Assembly: GCF_902498845.1 (NCBI RefSeq)
Contig: NZ_CABVLM010000001.1
Span: 372,001-436,000 of the forward strand
Origin: Pseudoalteromonas rhizosphaerae
GTDB taxonomy: Bacteria; Pseudomonadota; Gammaproteobacteria; Enterobacterales; Alteromonadaceae
Direction: 5' to 3'
DNA: 64,000 bases
The notes below the pieces were generated by a model that was given only the letters and a program-made list of their open reading frames with translations, was not told where the DNA came from and searched no databases. The translations under genes and the position numbers were made by a program. Position 1 is the stretch's first letter, and every line of letters starts with the position of its first letter. This document shows, in pieces, positions 16,566 through 25,805 of the stretch.

Positions 16566-17828
16566 ATGGAAAAAGTATCCAGTTTAGCTGATAACGCATC
16601 AAGTAGCTTGTTAAGTAAGCTGTATAAAAAGTTAGTTATTGGTGCGTTTGATAGCATTGAAGTAGGCGCAATTACCCTAGTTGATGGTAACGACGTTCAA
16701 CACTTTGGTGATCCTCAAAGTCACTTACAGGCTAAAGTAGTTGTCAATAATCCGGCAATGTATAAAGCATTTGCGCTCTCTGGCAGTGTCGGAGCTGGCG
16801 AAGCTTATATTTTAGGCCAGTGGGAATGTACTAACTTAACTCAGTTGATTGAAATTTTTGCCATTAATCAGGCTCAACTGGACCAATTTGAACGTAAGTT
16901 TGCGTTTATTAGTAATCTTTATAATCGAATAAACCACCGTAAAAACAAGAATTCTGAGCAAGGTTCAAAGAAAAATATTGTTGCTCATTACGATTTAGGC
17001 AATGAGTTGTATTCATCATTTTTAAGCACTGAAATGCTTTACTCAAGCGCTGTATACCCATCAAAAGATGCTTCTCTTGAACAAGCACAAAGCCATAAGC
17101 TTGATTTAATCTGCCAACAAGTAGATTTACAACCCGGTGAAACGGTTATTGAAATTGGCACAGGGTGGGGAGCGTTTGCCATTCATGCTGCAACACATTA
17201 TGACTGCCACGTTACTACTACAACTATTTCTGATGAGCAACATGCGTTTGTGGCAGAAAAAATTACCCAGTTGGGGCTTGAAGATAAGATAACCTTATTG
17301 AAACAAGATTATCGTTTACTCGAAGGCTGTTACGATAAGCTAGTGTCAATAGAAATGATAGAAGCGGTTGGTCATGAATACCTACCCAGCTTTTTCAAAA
17401 AATGTAATGACTTACTCAAAGACAGTGGTGCAATGCTGATCCAAGCAATTACAATTGCTGATCAACGCTATCAACATTACCTGAAAAATTCTGATTTTAT
17501 TCAGCAGTATATCTTCCCTGGTGGTTGTTTACCGTGTATTGATGAAATGAATAAGCAAATAAAAAGTCAATCAGACATGGTGGTACACAGCATTAACGAT
17601 ATCGGCGTTCATTATGCAAGAACCTTAGCTGATTGGCGCACACGGTTTATCGCAAGCTGGCCAGAAATCGACAAAGTTAAGTTTGACCAGCGCTTTTATC
17701 GATTATGGTTATTTTACTTAGCTTACTGTGAAGGCGCATTTAGGGCGCGAGTAACCAGTACAGTGCATTTAGTTGCCCGTAAACCGCGTTTTAACCATTC
17801 AAGTGATGACATTGCGCTCAGTTATTAA
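16566..17828 (+). CDS. cfa: Cfa-family fatty-acyl-phospholipid methyltransferase
   Basis: 420-residue SAM-dependent enzyme of the cyclopropane-fatty-acid synthase family, acting on unsaturated acyl chains of membrane phospholipids. An N-terminal lipid-binding domain covers about residues 1-120. The conserved VAHYDLGNELYSSFLS block follows, then the SAM motif VIEIGTGWGAFAIHAA and the SIEMIEAVGHEYLPSFF segment. The usual product would be a cyclopropane ring. Because it sits with FAD oxidoreductase and DUF1365 genes under a ChrR-type sigma, it could instead be a methyl-branch-forming relative such as UfaM, which starts furan-fatty-acid synthesis; sequence reading alone cannot decide. The end overlaps the DUF2878 gene by 23 bases. 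Confidence 0.9.
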   Translation: MEKVSSLADNASSSLLSKLYKKLVIGAFDSIEVGAITLVDGNDVQHFGDPQSHLQAKVVVNNPAMYKAFALSGSVGAGEAYILGQWECTNLTQLIEIFAINQAQLDQFERKFAFISNLYNRINHRKNKNSEQGSKKNIVAHYDLGNELYSSFLSTEMLYSSAVYPSKDASLEQAQSHKLDLICQQVDLQPGETVIEIGTGWGAFAIHAATHYDCHVTTTTISDEQHAFVAEKITQLGLEDKITLLKQDYRLLEGCYDKLVSIEMIEAVGHEYLPSFFKKCNDLLKDSGAMLIQAITIADQRYQHYLKNSDFIQQYIFPGGCLPCIDEMNKQIKSQSDMVVHSINDIGVHYARTLADWRTRFIASWPEIDKVKFDQRFYRLWLFYLAYCEGAFRARVTSTVHLVARKPRFNHSSDDIALSY

Positions 17829-18318
17829 TTTTTTGCTGTTTCAAGGAGTGTGGTTTTTAGCATTATTCCTTGAGCAGCGCGCTATCATACCGATTTTATT
17901 AATCATCATAGTGATGTTATGTCTGTCGCAACAAAAGCAACAAGATATGCTGTTACTGTGCTATGGCTTAATGATCTCGTTAAGCTTTGAATATTTGATG
18001 GTTGAGGTTGGCTTTTTATCTTTTAGTATATCGCCCTTTCCATTGTGGTTTGTATTACTTTGGTGTGCTTTACTGTTAACCATCAATACATCAATGCAAT
18101 TTTTGCATCGCACGCCTTGGTATTTAGCGCTGTTGCTCTGTGCGGTTTTTGCCCCCGCAAGTTATATTGCTGGTGCACGCTTTGGGGCGTTAGAGGTTCA
18201 TTCTGTAGTTTGGCAATTTTGGCTTATATATGGTTTAGCTTGGTCGTTTATGTTCAATTTTATCAGGATTATAAATACATACAGCAAAAAGTACCTGTTA
18301 GTTTCTGAACATAAATGA
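17806..18318 (+). CDS. DUF2878 membrane protein
   Basis: 170-residue inner-membrane protein with about five hydrophobic segments, beginning MTLRSVINFLLFQGVWFLAL and containing the AGARFGALEV block characteristic of DUF2878. The start at 17806 overlaps the end of cfa; an in-frame ATG at 17773 lies deeper in cfa. Function unknown. Its constant company with cfa, DUF1365 and a chalcone-isomerase-like gene suggests a role in the same lipid pathway. Confidence 0.83.
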   Translation: MTLRSVINFLLFQGVWFLALFLEQRAIIPILLIIIVMLCLSQQKQQDMLLLCYGLMISLSFEYLMVEVGFLSFSISPFPLWFVLLWCALLLTINTSMQFLHRTPWYLALLLCAVFAPASYIAGARFGALEVHSVVWQFWLIYGLAWSFMFNFIRIINTYSKKYLLVSEHK

Positions 18319-18362
18319 ACATACAGGTGTAACTATTTAACTTAGAAATTTGGAGTCCGGTA

Positions 18363-18854
18363 ATGATAGCAAGATTAACTAAAGGGCTAATTATTTTAAG
18401 TGTATTGGTATGCAGCCGAAGCTTTGCTGCTGATTTTAAAGTGGTCGGTGAGGCTCGTTTTGAGTATCTATTTTGGGATGTTTATCAGGCGCAGTTAGCA
18501 ACCCCATCGGGGATCTATCAGTTTGGCAATCACCCCACTAAACTGACATTGACCTATTTACGCGATTTTGCTGCCAAGGACATAATCAAAGCGACGAACG
18601 AACAATGGCAGCATTTGGGCAAAAAAGAGATCATTAAAAAATACGATGCACAGTTAGCTGCGCTTTGGCCGGATATCAAAAAAGGTGAATCGCTATCGTT
18701 CATTACTGATGAAAATGGTATTGGTACATTTTATTTTAATGATAAAAAGCTAGGGGCTATAGAGCAAAGTGGTTTTGCAGATGACTTTTTAGCTATTTGG
18801 CTTGATGCTAATACCTCTGAGCCACAAATGCGAAAACAACTAATAGGGCAATAA
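18363..18854 (+). CDS. exported chalcone-isomerase-like protein
   Basis: 163 residues with a Sec signal peptide ending SFA-AD. The mature part has the chalcone isomerase fold pattern seen in small bacterial periplasmic proteins: FKVVGEARFEYLFWDVYQAQ, LTYLRDFAAKDIIKATNEQW, and a C-terminal FLAIWLDANTSEP block. This bacterial branch has no demonstrated flavonoid activity; fatty-acid or lipid binding has been proposed for related folds. It follows DUF2878 after 44 bases with GGAG upstream (ATTTGGAGTCCGGTAATG). Confidence 0.83.
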   Translation: MIARLTKGLIILSVLVCSRSFAADFKVVGEARFEYLFWDVYQAQLATPSGIYQFGNHPTKLTLTYLRDFAAKDIIKATNEQWQHLGKKEIIKKYDAQLAALWPDIKKGESLSFITDENGIGTFYFNDKKLGAIEQSGFADDFLAIWLDANTSEPQMRKQLIGQ

Positions 18855-18855
18855 C

Positions 18856-19389
18856 ATGAAGCGAATTACTATATTATTTTTACTTAGTTGCACATTTTTA
18901 TTAAGTAGCTGTGCTGCGCCAGATGTTGAGTATTACCAAGGAAGTCAGCCAGAATTTAATTTTAAACAATTTTTTAATGGCAAATTGAAAGCCTATGGCG
19001 TTGTCCAAGACTTTAAAGGTGAAGTAACCCGTAAGATGGTCGTTGATATGAATGCTAGTTGGGATGGCAATAACGGCGTTATAGAGGAAGATTTCGTTTA
19101 CGACGATGGTGAAACCCAACGCCGAGTGTGGAAAATAACACTCAATGCTGACAATACTTTAACTGGCACTGCAGGTGATGTGATAGGTATCGCGAAAGGA
19201 AAAAGTAATGGCAGTGTATTTCATTGGCAATATACCCTTAAATTACCCTATGGAGATGACACCATTGAAGTTAATTTAGATGATTGGATGTATCTGGTAA
19301 CACAATCGCGCTTGATTAACCGTACAGCTATTGATAAGTTTGGCATTGAGGTTGGGGAAGTGACCTTAGTTATCGAAAAAGTTGAATGA
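18856..19389 (+). CDS. DUF3833 lipoprotein
   Basis: 177 residues with a lipoprotein signal and lipobox LSSC (Cys19), so it is probably anchored to a membrane facing the periplasm. The mature protein matches DUF3833, with FFNGKLKAYGVVQDFKGEVT, WKITLNADNTLTGTAGDVIG and LDDWMYLVTQSRLINRT. Function unknown; the fold is probably lipocalin-like, which would fit lipid handling. It begins one base after the chalcone-isomerase-like stop and is the last gene of the ECF operon; no strong terminator hairpin was recognised after it. Confidence 0.85.
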   Translation: MKRITILFLLSCTFLLSSCAAPDVEYYQGSQPEFNFKQFFNGKLKAYGVVQDFKGEVTRKMVVDMNASWDGNNGVIEEDFVYDDGETQRRVWKITLNADNTLTGTAGDVIGIAKGKSNGSVFHWQYTLKLPYGDDTIEVNLDDWMYLVTQSRLINRTAIDKFGIEVGEVTLVIEKVE

Positions 19390-19597
19390 TAAACAAATTG
19401 TCATATTGATTTATTAAATACTGCTTAAATTCATTGTTGGTTAATCTTTAAATCAATATTTATTTCGGCAATTATTTAAAATTTACTCATTTTTTAAGAA
19501 TTTACGCGAAAAAAGCATTTTGCTGTTGCCAATACTTAAAAAATGCATAAAGATAGGTTTTGCGAAGGCAAAATAATAACGAATAGGAATTTAACAA

Positions 19598-19873
19598 ATG
19601 AATAAAGCTCAATTAGTTGAAAAAATCGCTACTGATGCAGAAATCTCTAAAGCAGCAGCTACACGCGCACTTGACGCATTCACTGGTGCTGTTACTTCTT
19701 CTTTAAAAGAAGGTAATTCAGTTGCACTAGTTGGTTTTGGTACTTTCTCTGTAAAAGAGCGTGCTGCACGTACTGGCCGTAACCCACAAACTGGTGCCGA
19801 AATCCAAATTTCAGCGGCAACTATCCCAAGCTTTAAAGCAGGTAAAGGTCTTAAAGATCAAGTTAATCCTTAA
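19598..19873 (+). CDS. hupB: DNA-binding protein HU-beta
   Basis: 91-residue histone-like protein that bends and compacts DNA as a dimer. It begins [20 protein letters not shown] and has the canonical [20 protein letters not shown] beta-arm and the C-terminal [12 protein letters not shown]. The [12 protein letters not shown] and [11 protein letters not shown] segments resemble E. coli HU-beta more than HU-alpha. It is monocistronic, with AGGAA before the ATG and a strong terminator after the stop. Confidence 0.95.
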   Translation: MNKAQLVEKIATDAEISKAAATRALDAFTGAVTSSLKEGNSVALVGFGTFSVKERAARTGRNPQTGAEIQISAATIPSFKAGKGLKDQVNP

Positions 19874-19892
19874 TCAATTAGATTGGTTAAAT

Positions 19893-19919
19893 AAAAAAGG
19901 GCTAATTAGCCCTTTTTTT
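19893..19919 (+). terminator. bidirectional terminator between hupB and ilvH
   Basis: AAAAAGGGCTAATTAGCCCTTTTTTT forms a hairpin with A- and T-runs on both sides and serves the convergent genes hupB (+) and ilvH (-). Confidence 0.9.
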
Positions 19920-19942
19920 GTATCTGCTCATTAATCTAAGGT

Positions 19943-20440
19943 TTAAGCTTTTAGTGCTTTATCACCGCGGCCAATACCTACCGCACCAGAGCGTACAACT
20001 TCAATTATGTCTGTCTCATGACGTAAGGTATCTAAAAACGATTCAATTTTATCTGTGCTACTAACAAGCTGCAATGTGTAGCTGTTGCGACCCATGTCTA
20101 AAATAGCACCTTGGAATACATCGACCACTCGCGTTACTGCCGCTCTTTTAGCTTCATCTTGAGCGAATACTTTTACTAATAGCAGCTCACGTTCAATATG
20201 CGCCATTTCAGTTAGATCAATAATTTTTAATACATCAACTAATTTATTAACCTGTTTAGTGATTTGCTCAACCACACGGTCATCACCCATGGTAGTGATA
20301 GTAATGCGTGATAAAGAATGATCGTCTGTTGTGCCAACGGTTAAACTATCGATGTTATAAGCTCGTTGTGAGAATAGGCCAACAATACGCGACAATGAGC
20401 CTGGTTCATTCTCAAGTAAAATAGATAATATACGACGCAT
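19943..20440 (-). CDS. ilvH: acetolactate synthase small (regulatory) subunit
   Basis: 165-residue regulatory subunit with an N-terminal ACT domain (RRILSILLENEPGSLSRIVG) and the C-terminal ALS-small domain. It binds valine and mediates feedback inhibition of the large subunit in branched-chain amino acid synthesis. Its ATG overlaps the ilvI stop by one base (TAATG), so the two are translationally coupled. Length and sequence match E. coli IlvH. Confidence 0.95.
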   Translation of the reverse strand: MRRILSILLENEPGSLSRIVGLFSQRAYNIDSLTVGTTDDHSLSRITITTMGDDRVVEQITKQVNKLVDVLKIIDLTEMAHIERELLLVKVFAQDEAKRAAVTRVVDVFQGAILDMGRNSYTLQLVSSTDKIESFLDTLRHETDIIEVVRSGAVGIGRGDKALKA

Positions 20441-22164
20441 TATGCTTTCACTCCTTTACGTAACCACATTTCATCAACTGCTCCAAGCTTAATTTGCATT
20501 GGGTATACATGTTCATTTTCATCAACAAGAATATCTAAAAACACTAAACGGTCAGTGATCGACATGGCTTTATCGATTGCCGGCTGTAGTTCATCAAGAG
20601 TATTAACGCGAATACCGACATGGCCATAACTTTCAGCAAGTTTGACGAAATCAGGTAACGATTCCATATACGACGATGAGTGACGACCGCCATAGACCAT
20701 ATCTTGCCATTGACGCACCATACCCAGAGAGCGGTTATTCAGTGACACCACTTTTACAGCCAAGTTATATTGTAAACATGTCGAAAGTTCTTGAATGTTC
20801 ATTTGAATCGAACCATCACCGGTGACACACACTGACTCTTTATCCGGGAACGCAAGTTTTACTCCCATTGCCGCTGGCAGACCAAAGCCCATAGTGCCAA
20901 GACCCCCTGAGTTGATCCATTGGCGCGGGTTTTTAAACGGGTAGTACTGCGCCGCAAACATCTGATGCTGACCTACATCAGAGCTTATATAGGCATCACC
21001 ATTGGTAGCTTTATAAATTGCTTCAATGACGGCCTGAGGCTTTATTTTATCGCCCGCGGTGCTGTAGCTTAAACATTTTTGTTCACGCCAGCTAATGATC
21101 TGACGCCACCAATCTTCTTGAGCACTACGATCAATTTTGATTGGACTTTTATCTATGGCTGTCTGTAATTGCTCAAGTACGGTTGATAAACAACCGACGA
21201 CTGGAATGTGGGCTTTGATCGTTTTTGAAATAGAGGTCGGATCAACATCAACATGAACAATCGTCGCATTGGGACAAAATTTCTTCACGTTATTGGTTAC
21301 CCTGTCATCAAATCTGGCGCCTAGAGCTAAGATCACATCGGCATTTGCCATCGCCTTATTTGCTTCAAGGCTCCCGTGCATACCTAGCATACCAACGAAA
21401 TTAGGGTGAACCCCGGAAATACCGCCCAATCCCATTAAGGTATTAGTGATTGGTGCATTGAGTGATTCAACCAAATGAGTCAGTTGCTCTGAAGTGTTAG
21501 AGATAATAATCCCGCCACCAGAGTAAATGACCAGTTTTTTAGCTTCTAAAATAGCGGCAACGGCTTTGCGAATTTGCTTTGGGTGGCCTTTGGTATTTGG
21601 ACTATAGGTTCTCAGCTCTGTGGTTGCTGGAAACTCAAAGTCAAATTTAAGTGCAGGGTTTAACATATCTTTTGGTAGTTCTACGACCACAGGACCTGGG
21701 CGTCCAGTACTTGCAATATAAAATGCTTTAGCCAAAATTTTAGGGATATCTTTTGCGCTACGACAGTTAAAACTGTGTTTTACGATTGGCCGAGAGCAAC
21801 CAACAATATCGGTTTCTTGAAATGCATCATCACCAATTAAGTTAGTCGGCACTTGACCGGATAGCACTACCATAGGAATAGAATCCATATAGGCTGTAGC
21901 GATCCCCGTGATACAGTTTGTCGCACCTGGACCTGATGTTGCTAATACTACGCCCACTTCACCTGTGGCACGTGCATAACCATCAGCCATATGGGTTGCA
22001 GCTTGCTCATGACGAACTAAAATATGCTCTACATCATCTTGCTGAAATAATGCGTCATAAAGATCTAATACTGAGCCACCGGGGTAGCCAAATATATATT
22101 TTACCTTCAATGCCTTTAATGCCTGAACAACTAGTTCGGAGCCATTATATTGTTGTGTACTCAT
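20440..22164 (-). CDS. ilvI: acetolactate synthase large (catalytic) subunit
   Basis: 574-residue thiamine-diphosphate enzyme that condenses pyruvate into acetolactate (or with 2-oxobutyrate into acetohydroxybutyrate), the first common step of Val, Leu and Ile synthesis. The catalytic Glu lies in [20 protein letters not shown]; the ThDP/Mg motif is [14 protein letters not shown] to [11 protein letters not shown]. Of the two starts two codons apart, ATG 22164 is preferred because AGGA sits six bases before it; ATG 22170 directly abuts the AGGA. Length equals E. coli IlvI. An attenuator with a Val/Leu-rich leader peptide precedes it. Confidence 0.95.
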   Translation of the reverse strand: MSTQQYNGSELVVQALKALKVKYIFGYPGGSVLDLYDALFQQDDVEHILVRHEQAATHMADGYARATGEVGVVLATSGPGATNCITGIATAYMDSIPMVVLSGQVPTNLIGDDAFQETDIVGCSRPIVKHSFNCRSAKDIPKILAKAFYIASTGRPGPVVVELPKDMLNPALKFDFEFPATTELRTYSPNTKGHPKQIRKAVAAILEAKKLVIYSGGGIIISNTSEQLTHLVESLNAPITNTLMGLGGISGVHPNFVGMLGMHGSLEANKAMANADVILALGARFDDRVTNNVKKFCPNATIVHVDVDPTSISKTIKAHIPVVGCLSTVLEQLQTAIDKSPIKIDRSAQEDWWRQIISWREQKCLSYSTAGDKIKPQAVIEAIYKATNGDAYISSDVGQHQMFAAQYYPFKNPRQWINSGGLGTMGFGLPAAMGVKLAFPDKESVCVTGDGSIQMNIQELSTCLQYNLAVKVVSLNNRSLGMVRQWQDMVYGGRHSSSYMESLPDFVKLAESYGHVGIRVNTLDELQPAIDKAMSITDRLVFLDILVDENEHVYPMQIKLGAVDEMWLRKGVKA

Positions 22165-22275
22165 CCTCATTCCTCTGTGTGCCTGTTACCGATTGATTAT
22201 TATCATGAGTAATAATGTGCTATTGCACGCACTCCCCATTTATTCTGTGCAATTACCGTATAATTTAAATGCATA

Positions 22276-22306
22276 AAAAAACCCCCGCTTAGGGCGGGGG
22301 TTTTTA
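22276..22306 (-). terminator. attenuator terminator of ilvIH
   Basis: On the minus strand CCCCCGC, a five-base loop and GCGGGGG are followed by a run of seven T. It lies between the leader peptide stop (22324) and ilvI (22164). The CCCCGC of its 5' arm is also complementary to GCGGGG at 22333-22338 near the end of the leader peptide coding sequence, which would form the competing antiterminator. Confidence 0.85.
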
Positions 22307-22323
22307 AAAAGCTATCTCACCTT

Positions 22324-22395
22324 CTAATACATCCCCGCTGGGCTTAAAACTAAGACCAGTACGAGTACAGTGACTAGGTGAAATTGATATTTCAT
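22324..22395 (-). CDS. ilvIH leader peptide (attenuation)
   Basis: A 23-residue frame from ATG 22395 to TAG at 22324-22326. It reads MKYQFHLVTV followed by LVLVLVL and SPAGMY, with nine Val or Leu codons in eleven positions (five Leu, four Val... counted over HLVTVLVLVLVL as six Leu and five Val). The frame ends just before a GC-rich terminator and includes the antiterminator strand, the hallmark arrangement of ilv attenuators. Ribosome stalling at Val/Leu codons would favour antitermination and ilvIH transcription. No strong ribosome binding site is visible beyond GAGAAG about 12 bases upstream. Confidence 0.85.
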   Translation of the reverse strand: MKYQFHLVTVLVLVLVLSPAGMY

Positions 22396-22732
22396 AACGT
22401 TATTTTTCTTCTCGGTATTTGTTATATAAGTTCAAATGAGTTATTGCGCTGAGATAGCCGAATAACTCATTTAGTCTACAAATTTAATAGTCTTATTTTT
22501 AAAGGTTTTGCCAGCTAATGTCAACAGTCAAAACGGCAATGTTGCATTAAAATTCCAAATTAATTGTTTTTATATTTAAAAGTTGCTTTAAATTGCATTT
22601 TTAACCGTTAAAAGCAAAGAAATTATGCTTTTTGTGAAGCGTGGGAATATTCACTGTATATCTATAAATGTAATGTAAGTATATAAATTATTCGCTATTA
22701 TTATCGTTATGGAGTTGTTGATAGGTGATCCT
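22396..22732. other. intergenic region with ilv promoter area and M6-protease upstream region
   Basis: No gene is seen. A perfect 12-bp inverted repeat (AAATGAGTTATT at 22434-22445 and AATAACTCATTT at 22461-22472) lies immediately upstream of the ilv leader, near a possible minus-strand -10 (TATAAC at 22421-22426). The rest is AT-rich and leads to the M6 protease start. Confidence 0.5.
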
Positions 22733-25700
22733 GTGAAATACTCACAATTGTTATGTGGCCTGACTTTGGCATTGTTAAGTCAACAGAGTGTGGCAAAACC
22801 ACAAAATAGTAGCCCAACTGATATTGGGGTCGTTAACAAAGAGCGAATTTTATATTGGTTAGATAAACGCGGGCAGCTTGACGATAAAATAGCGCATGAC
22901 AAATTATTGTCTGATTATATTGGCCGTGGTGAATCGATGCATTCACGTCGGCAGCTTAACCCTCAAGTTTTAACCCAACAACGAAAAATGGCTCAGCGCT
23001 TAGCGAGTGTGTCTTCGCAGTTACCTAACTCGACGCACAATACCGTAAAAGTGTTGGCTATATTGGTTGATTTTCCTGACTTACCTCATGATGATAATGG
23101 CTTAGCCGCAGTTGATAGCGATATGTACTACTCAAGCTATAGTCAGCAGCATTACCAACAAATGTTGTTCGCTACTGATGGTTACTCAGGTCCACAGCAG
23201 CAACCGTTGCAAACAGCGTATCAATACTATCAGCAAGCCTCAGGGGAAAGCTTAGCATTTACGGGTCAAGTTTATGGCTGGGTAACAGCCGATAAAGATG
23301 CGAAAAGTTATGGGGCTCGCCAAGGGGGTAATAATGATATTGATGCCCCTAGTTTAGTGCATGAAGCGGTAGAAAAAGCCGTAGCCAAATTTAATATTAA
23401 TTTAGCCGATTATGATTTAACAGATTTGGATGATCGTGATGGTGATGGGATCACCAATGAACCTGATGGGATTATTGACCATGTTATGATTTTCCACTCG
23501 AGTATAGGTGAGGAAGCCGGTGGTGGCGTACTGGGTACTGATGCAATTTGGTCACATCGTTTTTATGTGTACGACCAAAACAATCAGCCAAGTGCGGTTG
23601 ATGGCAGTAGTATTCGTTTATTTGGTTATACTATAAATCCTATCGATGCTGGTATTGGCGTGGTGGTACATGAGTTTGGTCACGACTTAGGTTTGCCTGA
23701 TGAATATGATTTAACCGGCAGTGCGCTGGGGGAGCCAGTTGCGCTTTGGTCTGTGATGTCTGGTGGTAGTTGGGCAGGCTCACCTCGTGGCTCACAGCCG
23801 GTGATGTTCAGTCCTTATGCACTCGAGTACTTACAAAACCGTTATCAAGGAAACTGGCTTAATCAAACGACGATATCGTTAGACGAAATCGATACCAATC
23901 AACAGCAAATACTTCGCCATAGTAGTGGGGTATCAACTGAATTAAACCAGTTAAAAATCACCCTACCAACCAACTTACAACCGTTTTATCAAGCAGTAGA
24001 AGGGCACTTGCAATACTACTCTGGCAGTGGTGATAATGTTTCACAAAGTATGACATATACAGTTAATATACCTGCAAGTACGCAGCCTACTTATCTTGAT
24101 TTAAGTGCCTATTACAGCATTGAAACGGATTATGATTATGCTCAAGTATTAGTAAACGCACAGCCTATTGCTTCGCAATATACTCAAGCAGTCAATCCAT
24201 TTTATGGAGACATTGGTCCATATATAACAGGGTCTTCAAGTTCAGTAAATGACGCTCAGCAGCCGAATAATTATTTACGGCATCGTTTTGACTTATCAGC
24301 TTATGCTGGTCAAACAATCACACTTAGTTTTAACTATAAAACGGACACTTATACTCATTATTTTGGTCTAGTGGTTGATGATATGACCATTAGCCAAGGT
24401 GATACTTTCGTTTGGCAAGATAATGCAGAGCAGTCAACACAAGCACAACTTGATGGCTTTAGCCGAGTGGGGGATCACATCTATGCAAAACCACACAATT
24501 ACTATTTACAGTTACGTAGTTATTTAGGAATAGATAGTGGTTTACAAGTTGAGCAGTATTCACCGGGTTTATTACTTTGGTCTGCTAATGAACAGTATAC
24601 AGATAATAATACTCCTGAGCATATTGGTGAAGGGTTTATATTGGTTGTTGATGCCGATCAAAATGCCATTGCAAAAGGTAATAGCAGCGCACCTGCCAGT
24701 ACTACGATTCAGTTAAGAGATGCTGCTTTTAGTCTTTATGATCAGCGCCAAGGTTTAGGCGATACGCAGTTAACAGCAATCACTGAGTTTAATGATAATA
24801 ATGATTACAGTTTTGCCACGCAACCGGCCTCTGGTGTAAAAGTTTCAACGTTTGGTTTTAATTTTTCTATTGTTGAACAAGCGATTAATAATAGCTCAAT
24901 TGAATTGAATTTGGGCTATACACCACAGTCTGGGATCAATGTAATTACTAATGATCTCGAAGCGAGTTTTGAAATTAAAGGAATGGCGTTGACCCCAACC
25001 GATAGTTTTAACTGGCAGTTTGGTGATGGACAAAGTAGTGATGAATTGAATCCAAATCATAAATTTGCCGATTACGGTAGTTACACTGTGGGTTTTACTC
25101 GTACTAATGAACAAGGGCAGCAGTTTCAAGAATCGATGACTTTTGTGCTTACTGCGCCGTTATCAATTTCCAGTGTGGATACCAGTATAGAGAAAGGCAA
25201 TGTTACTGCAAAAGTCACTGTATCAGGTGGTCAAGCACCTTATGACTATGCATGGCAATTAGGTGATGGCTCAACTGCGAAAGGGCAGAGCATTAACTAC
25301 CGCTATGAATACAGTGGCGATTATACCTTGAGCGTTATTGTAACTGATGCAAATGGCGCTATGCAGTCTTTTGCAACCCAAGTGTCGGCAGATGTATTAC
25401 TTACAACACAGGCCAGTTACAGTGCAAAAGATTTGCTGGTTAATTTTAACAGTGATACCAAAGGCGGGTTTAATAATTACACTTACAGTTGGGATTTTGG
25501 AGATGGCAGTGCTGTAAGCCAACGTGCTAATCCTACACATACTTATAGCCAAGCGGGAAGTTATACGGTGACACTGATCGTGACTGATACCTCTGCAAAA
25601 GGCATAAAAAACACCTTACCGTCTAGCAAGCTTATGGTAACAGTGCAAAAACAAGTTGCCAGTTCAGGCTCCAGTGGCGGAAGTATATTTTGGTTATTGT

Positions 25701-25741
25701 TACTGCTACCGCTCAGTTTTCGAACAAAGAGGCAATCATAA
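22733..25741 (+). CDS. secreted M6-family metalloprotease with PKD repeats and GlyGly-CTERM
   Basis: About 1002 residues from GTG 22733, which has AGGTG upstream and gives a good signal peptide (KYSQLLCGLTLALLSQQSVA); an ATG at 22709 adds eight residues but lacks a binding site. The immune-inhibitor-A type M6 domain (about residues 90-400) has the zinc site VVVHEFGHDLGLPDEYD, in which two His and a downstream Glu/Asp bind zinc and the Glu is catalytic. Three PKD-like repeats follow in the last third (FNWQFGDGQSSDELNPNHKF, YAWQLGDGSTAKG, YSWDFGDGSAVSQRANPTHT). The end is GGSIFWLLLLLPLSFRTKRQ, a GlyGly-CTERM sorting tail processed by rhombosortase, implying type II secretion and surface attachment or release. 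It should degrade extracellular protein. Confidence 0.9.
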   Translation: MKYSQLLCGLTLALLSQQSVAKPQNSSPTDIGVVNKERILYWLDKRGQLDDKIAHDKLLSDYIGRGESMHSRRQLNPQVLTQQRKMAQRLASVSSQLPNSTHNTVKVLAILVDFPDLPHDDNGLAAVDSDMYYSSYSQQHYQQMLFATDGYSGPQQQPLQTAYQYYQQASGESLAFTGQVYGWVTADKDAKSYGARQGGNNDIDAPSLVHEAVEKAVAKFNINLADYDLTDLDDRDGDGITNEPDGIIDHVMIFHSSIGEEAGGGVLGTDAIWSHRFYVYDQNNQPSAVDGSSIRLFGYTINPIDAGIGVVVHEFGHDLGLPDEYDLTGSALGEPVALWSVMSGGSWAGSPRGSQPVMFSPYALEYLQNRYQGNWLNQTTISLDEIDTNQQQILRHSSGVSTELNQLKITLPTNLQPFYQAVEGHLQYYSGSGDNVSQSMTYTVNIPASTQPTYLDLSAYYSIETDYDYAQVLVNAQPIASQYTQAVNPFYGDIGPYITGSSSSVNDAQQPNNYLRHRFDLSAYAGQTITLSFNYKTDTYTHYFGLVVDDMTISQGDTFVWQDNAEQSTQAQLDGFSRVGDHIYAKPHNYYLQLRSYLGIDSGLQVEQYSPGLLLWSANEQYTDNNTPEHIGEGFILVVDADQNAIAKGNSSAPASTTIQLRDAAFSLYDQRQGLGDTQLTAITEFNDNNDYSFATQPASGVKVSTFGFNFSIVEQAINNSSIELNLGYTPQSGINVITNDLEASFEIKGMALTPTDSFNWQFGDGQSSDELNPNHKFADYGSYTVGFTRTNEQGQQFQESMTFVLTAPLSISSVDTSIEKGNVTAKVTVSGGQAPYDYAWQLGDGSTAKGQSINYRYEYSGDYTLSVIVTDANGAMQSFATQVSADVLLTTQASYSAKDLLVNFNSDTKGGFNNYTYSWDFGDGSAVSQRANPTHTYSQAGSYTVTLIVTDTSAKGIKNTLPSSKLMVTVQKQVASSGSSGGSIFWLLLLLPLSFRTKRQS

Positions 25742-25752
25742 ACTAAGTGACA

Positions 25753-25777
25753 AAAAAGCCAGTAAATACTGGCTTTT
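25753..25777 (+). terminator. bidirectional terminator between M6 protease and icd
   Basis: AAAAGCCAGT, AAAT, ACTGGCTTTT forms a hairpin with A/T flanks between two convergent genes. Confidence 0.85.
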
Positions 25778-25805
25778 ATTATAATGCTAATAATCTAGGT
25801 TTGGT

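Noticed and set aside
22709..22732. ATG 22709 as start of the M6 protease
   Set aside because: No binding site, and the added residues spoil the signal peptide; GTG 22733 with AGGTG upstream is better.
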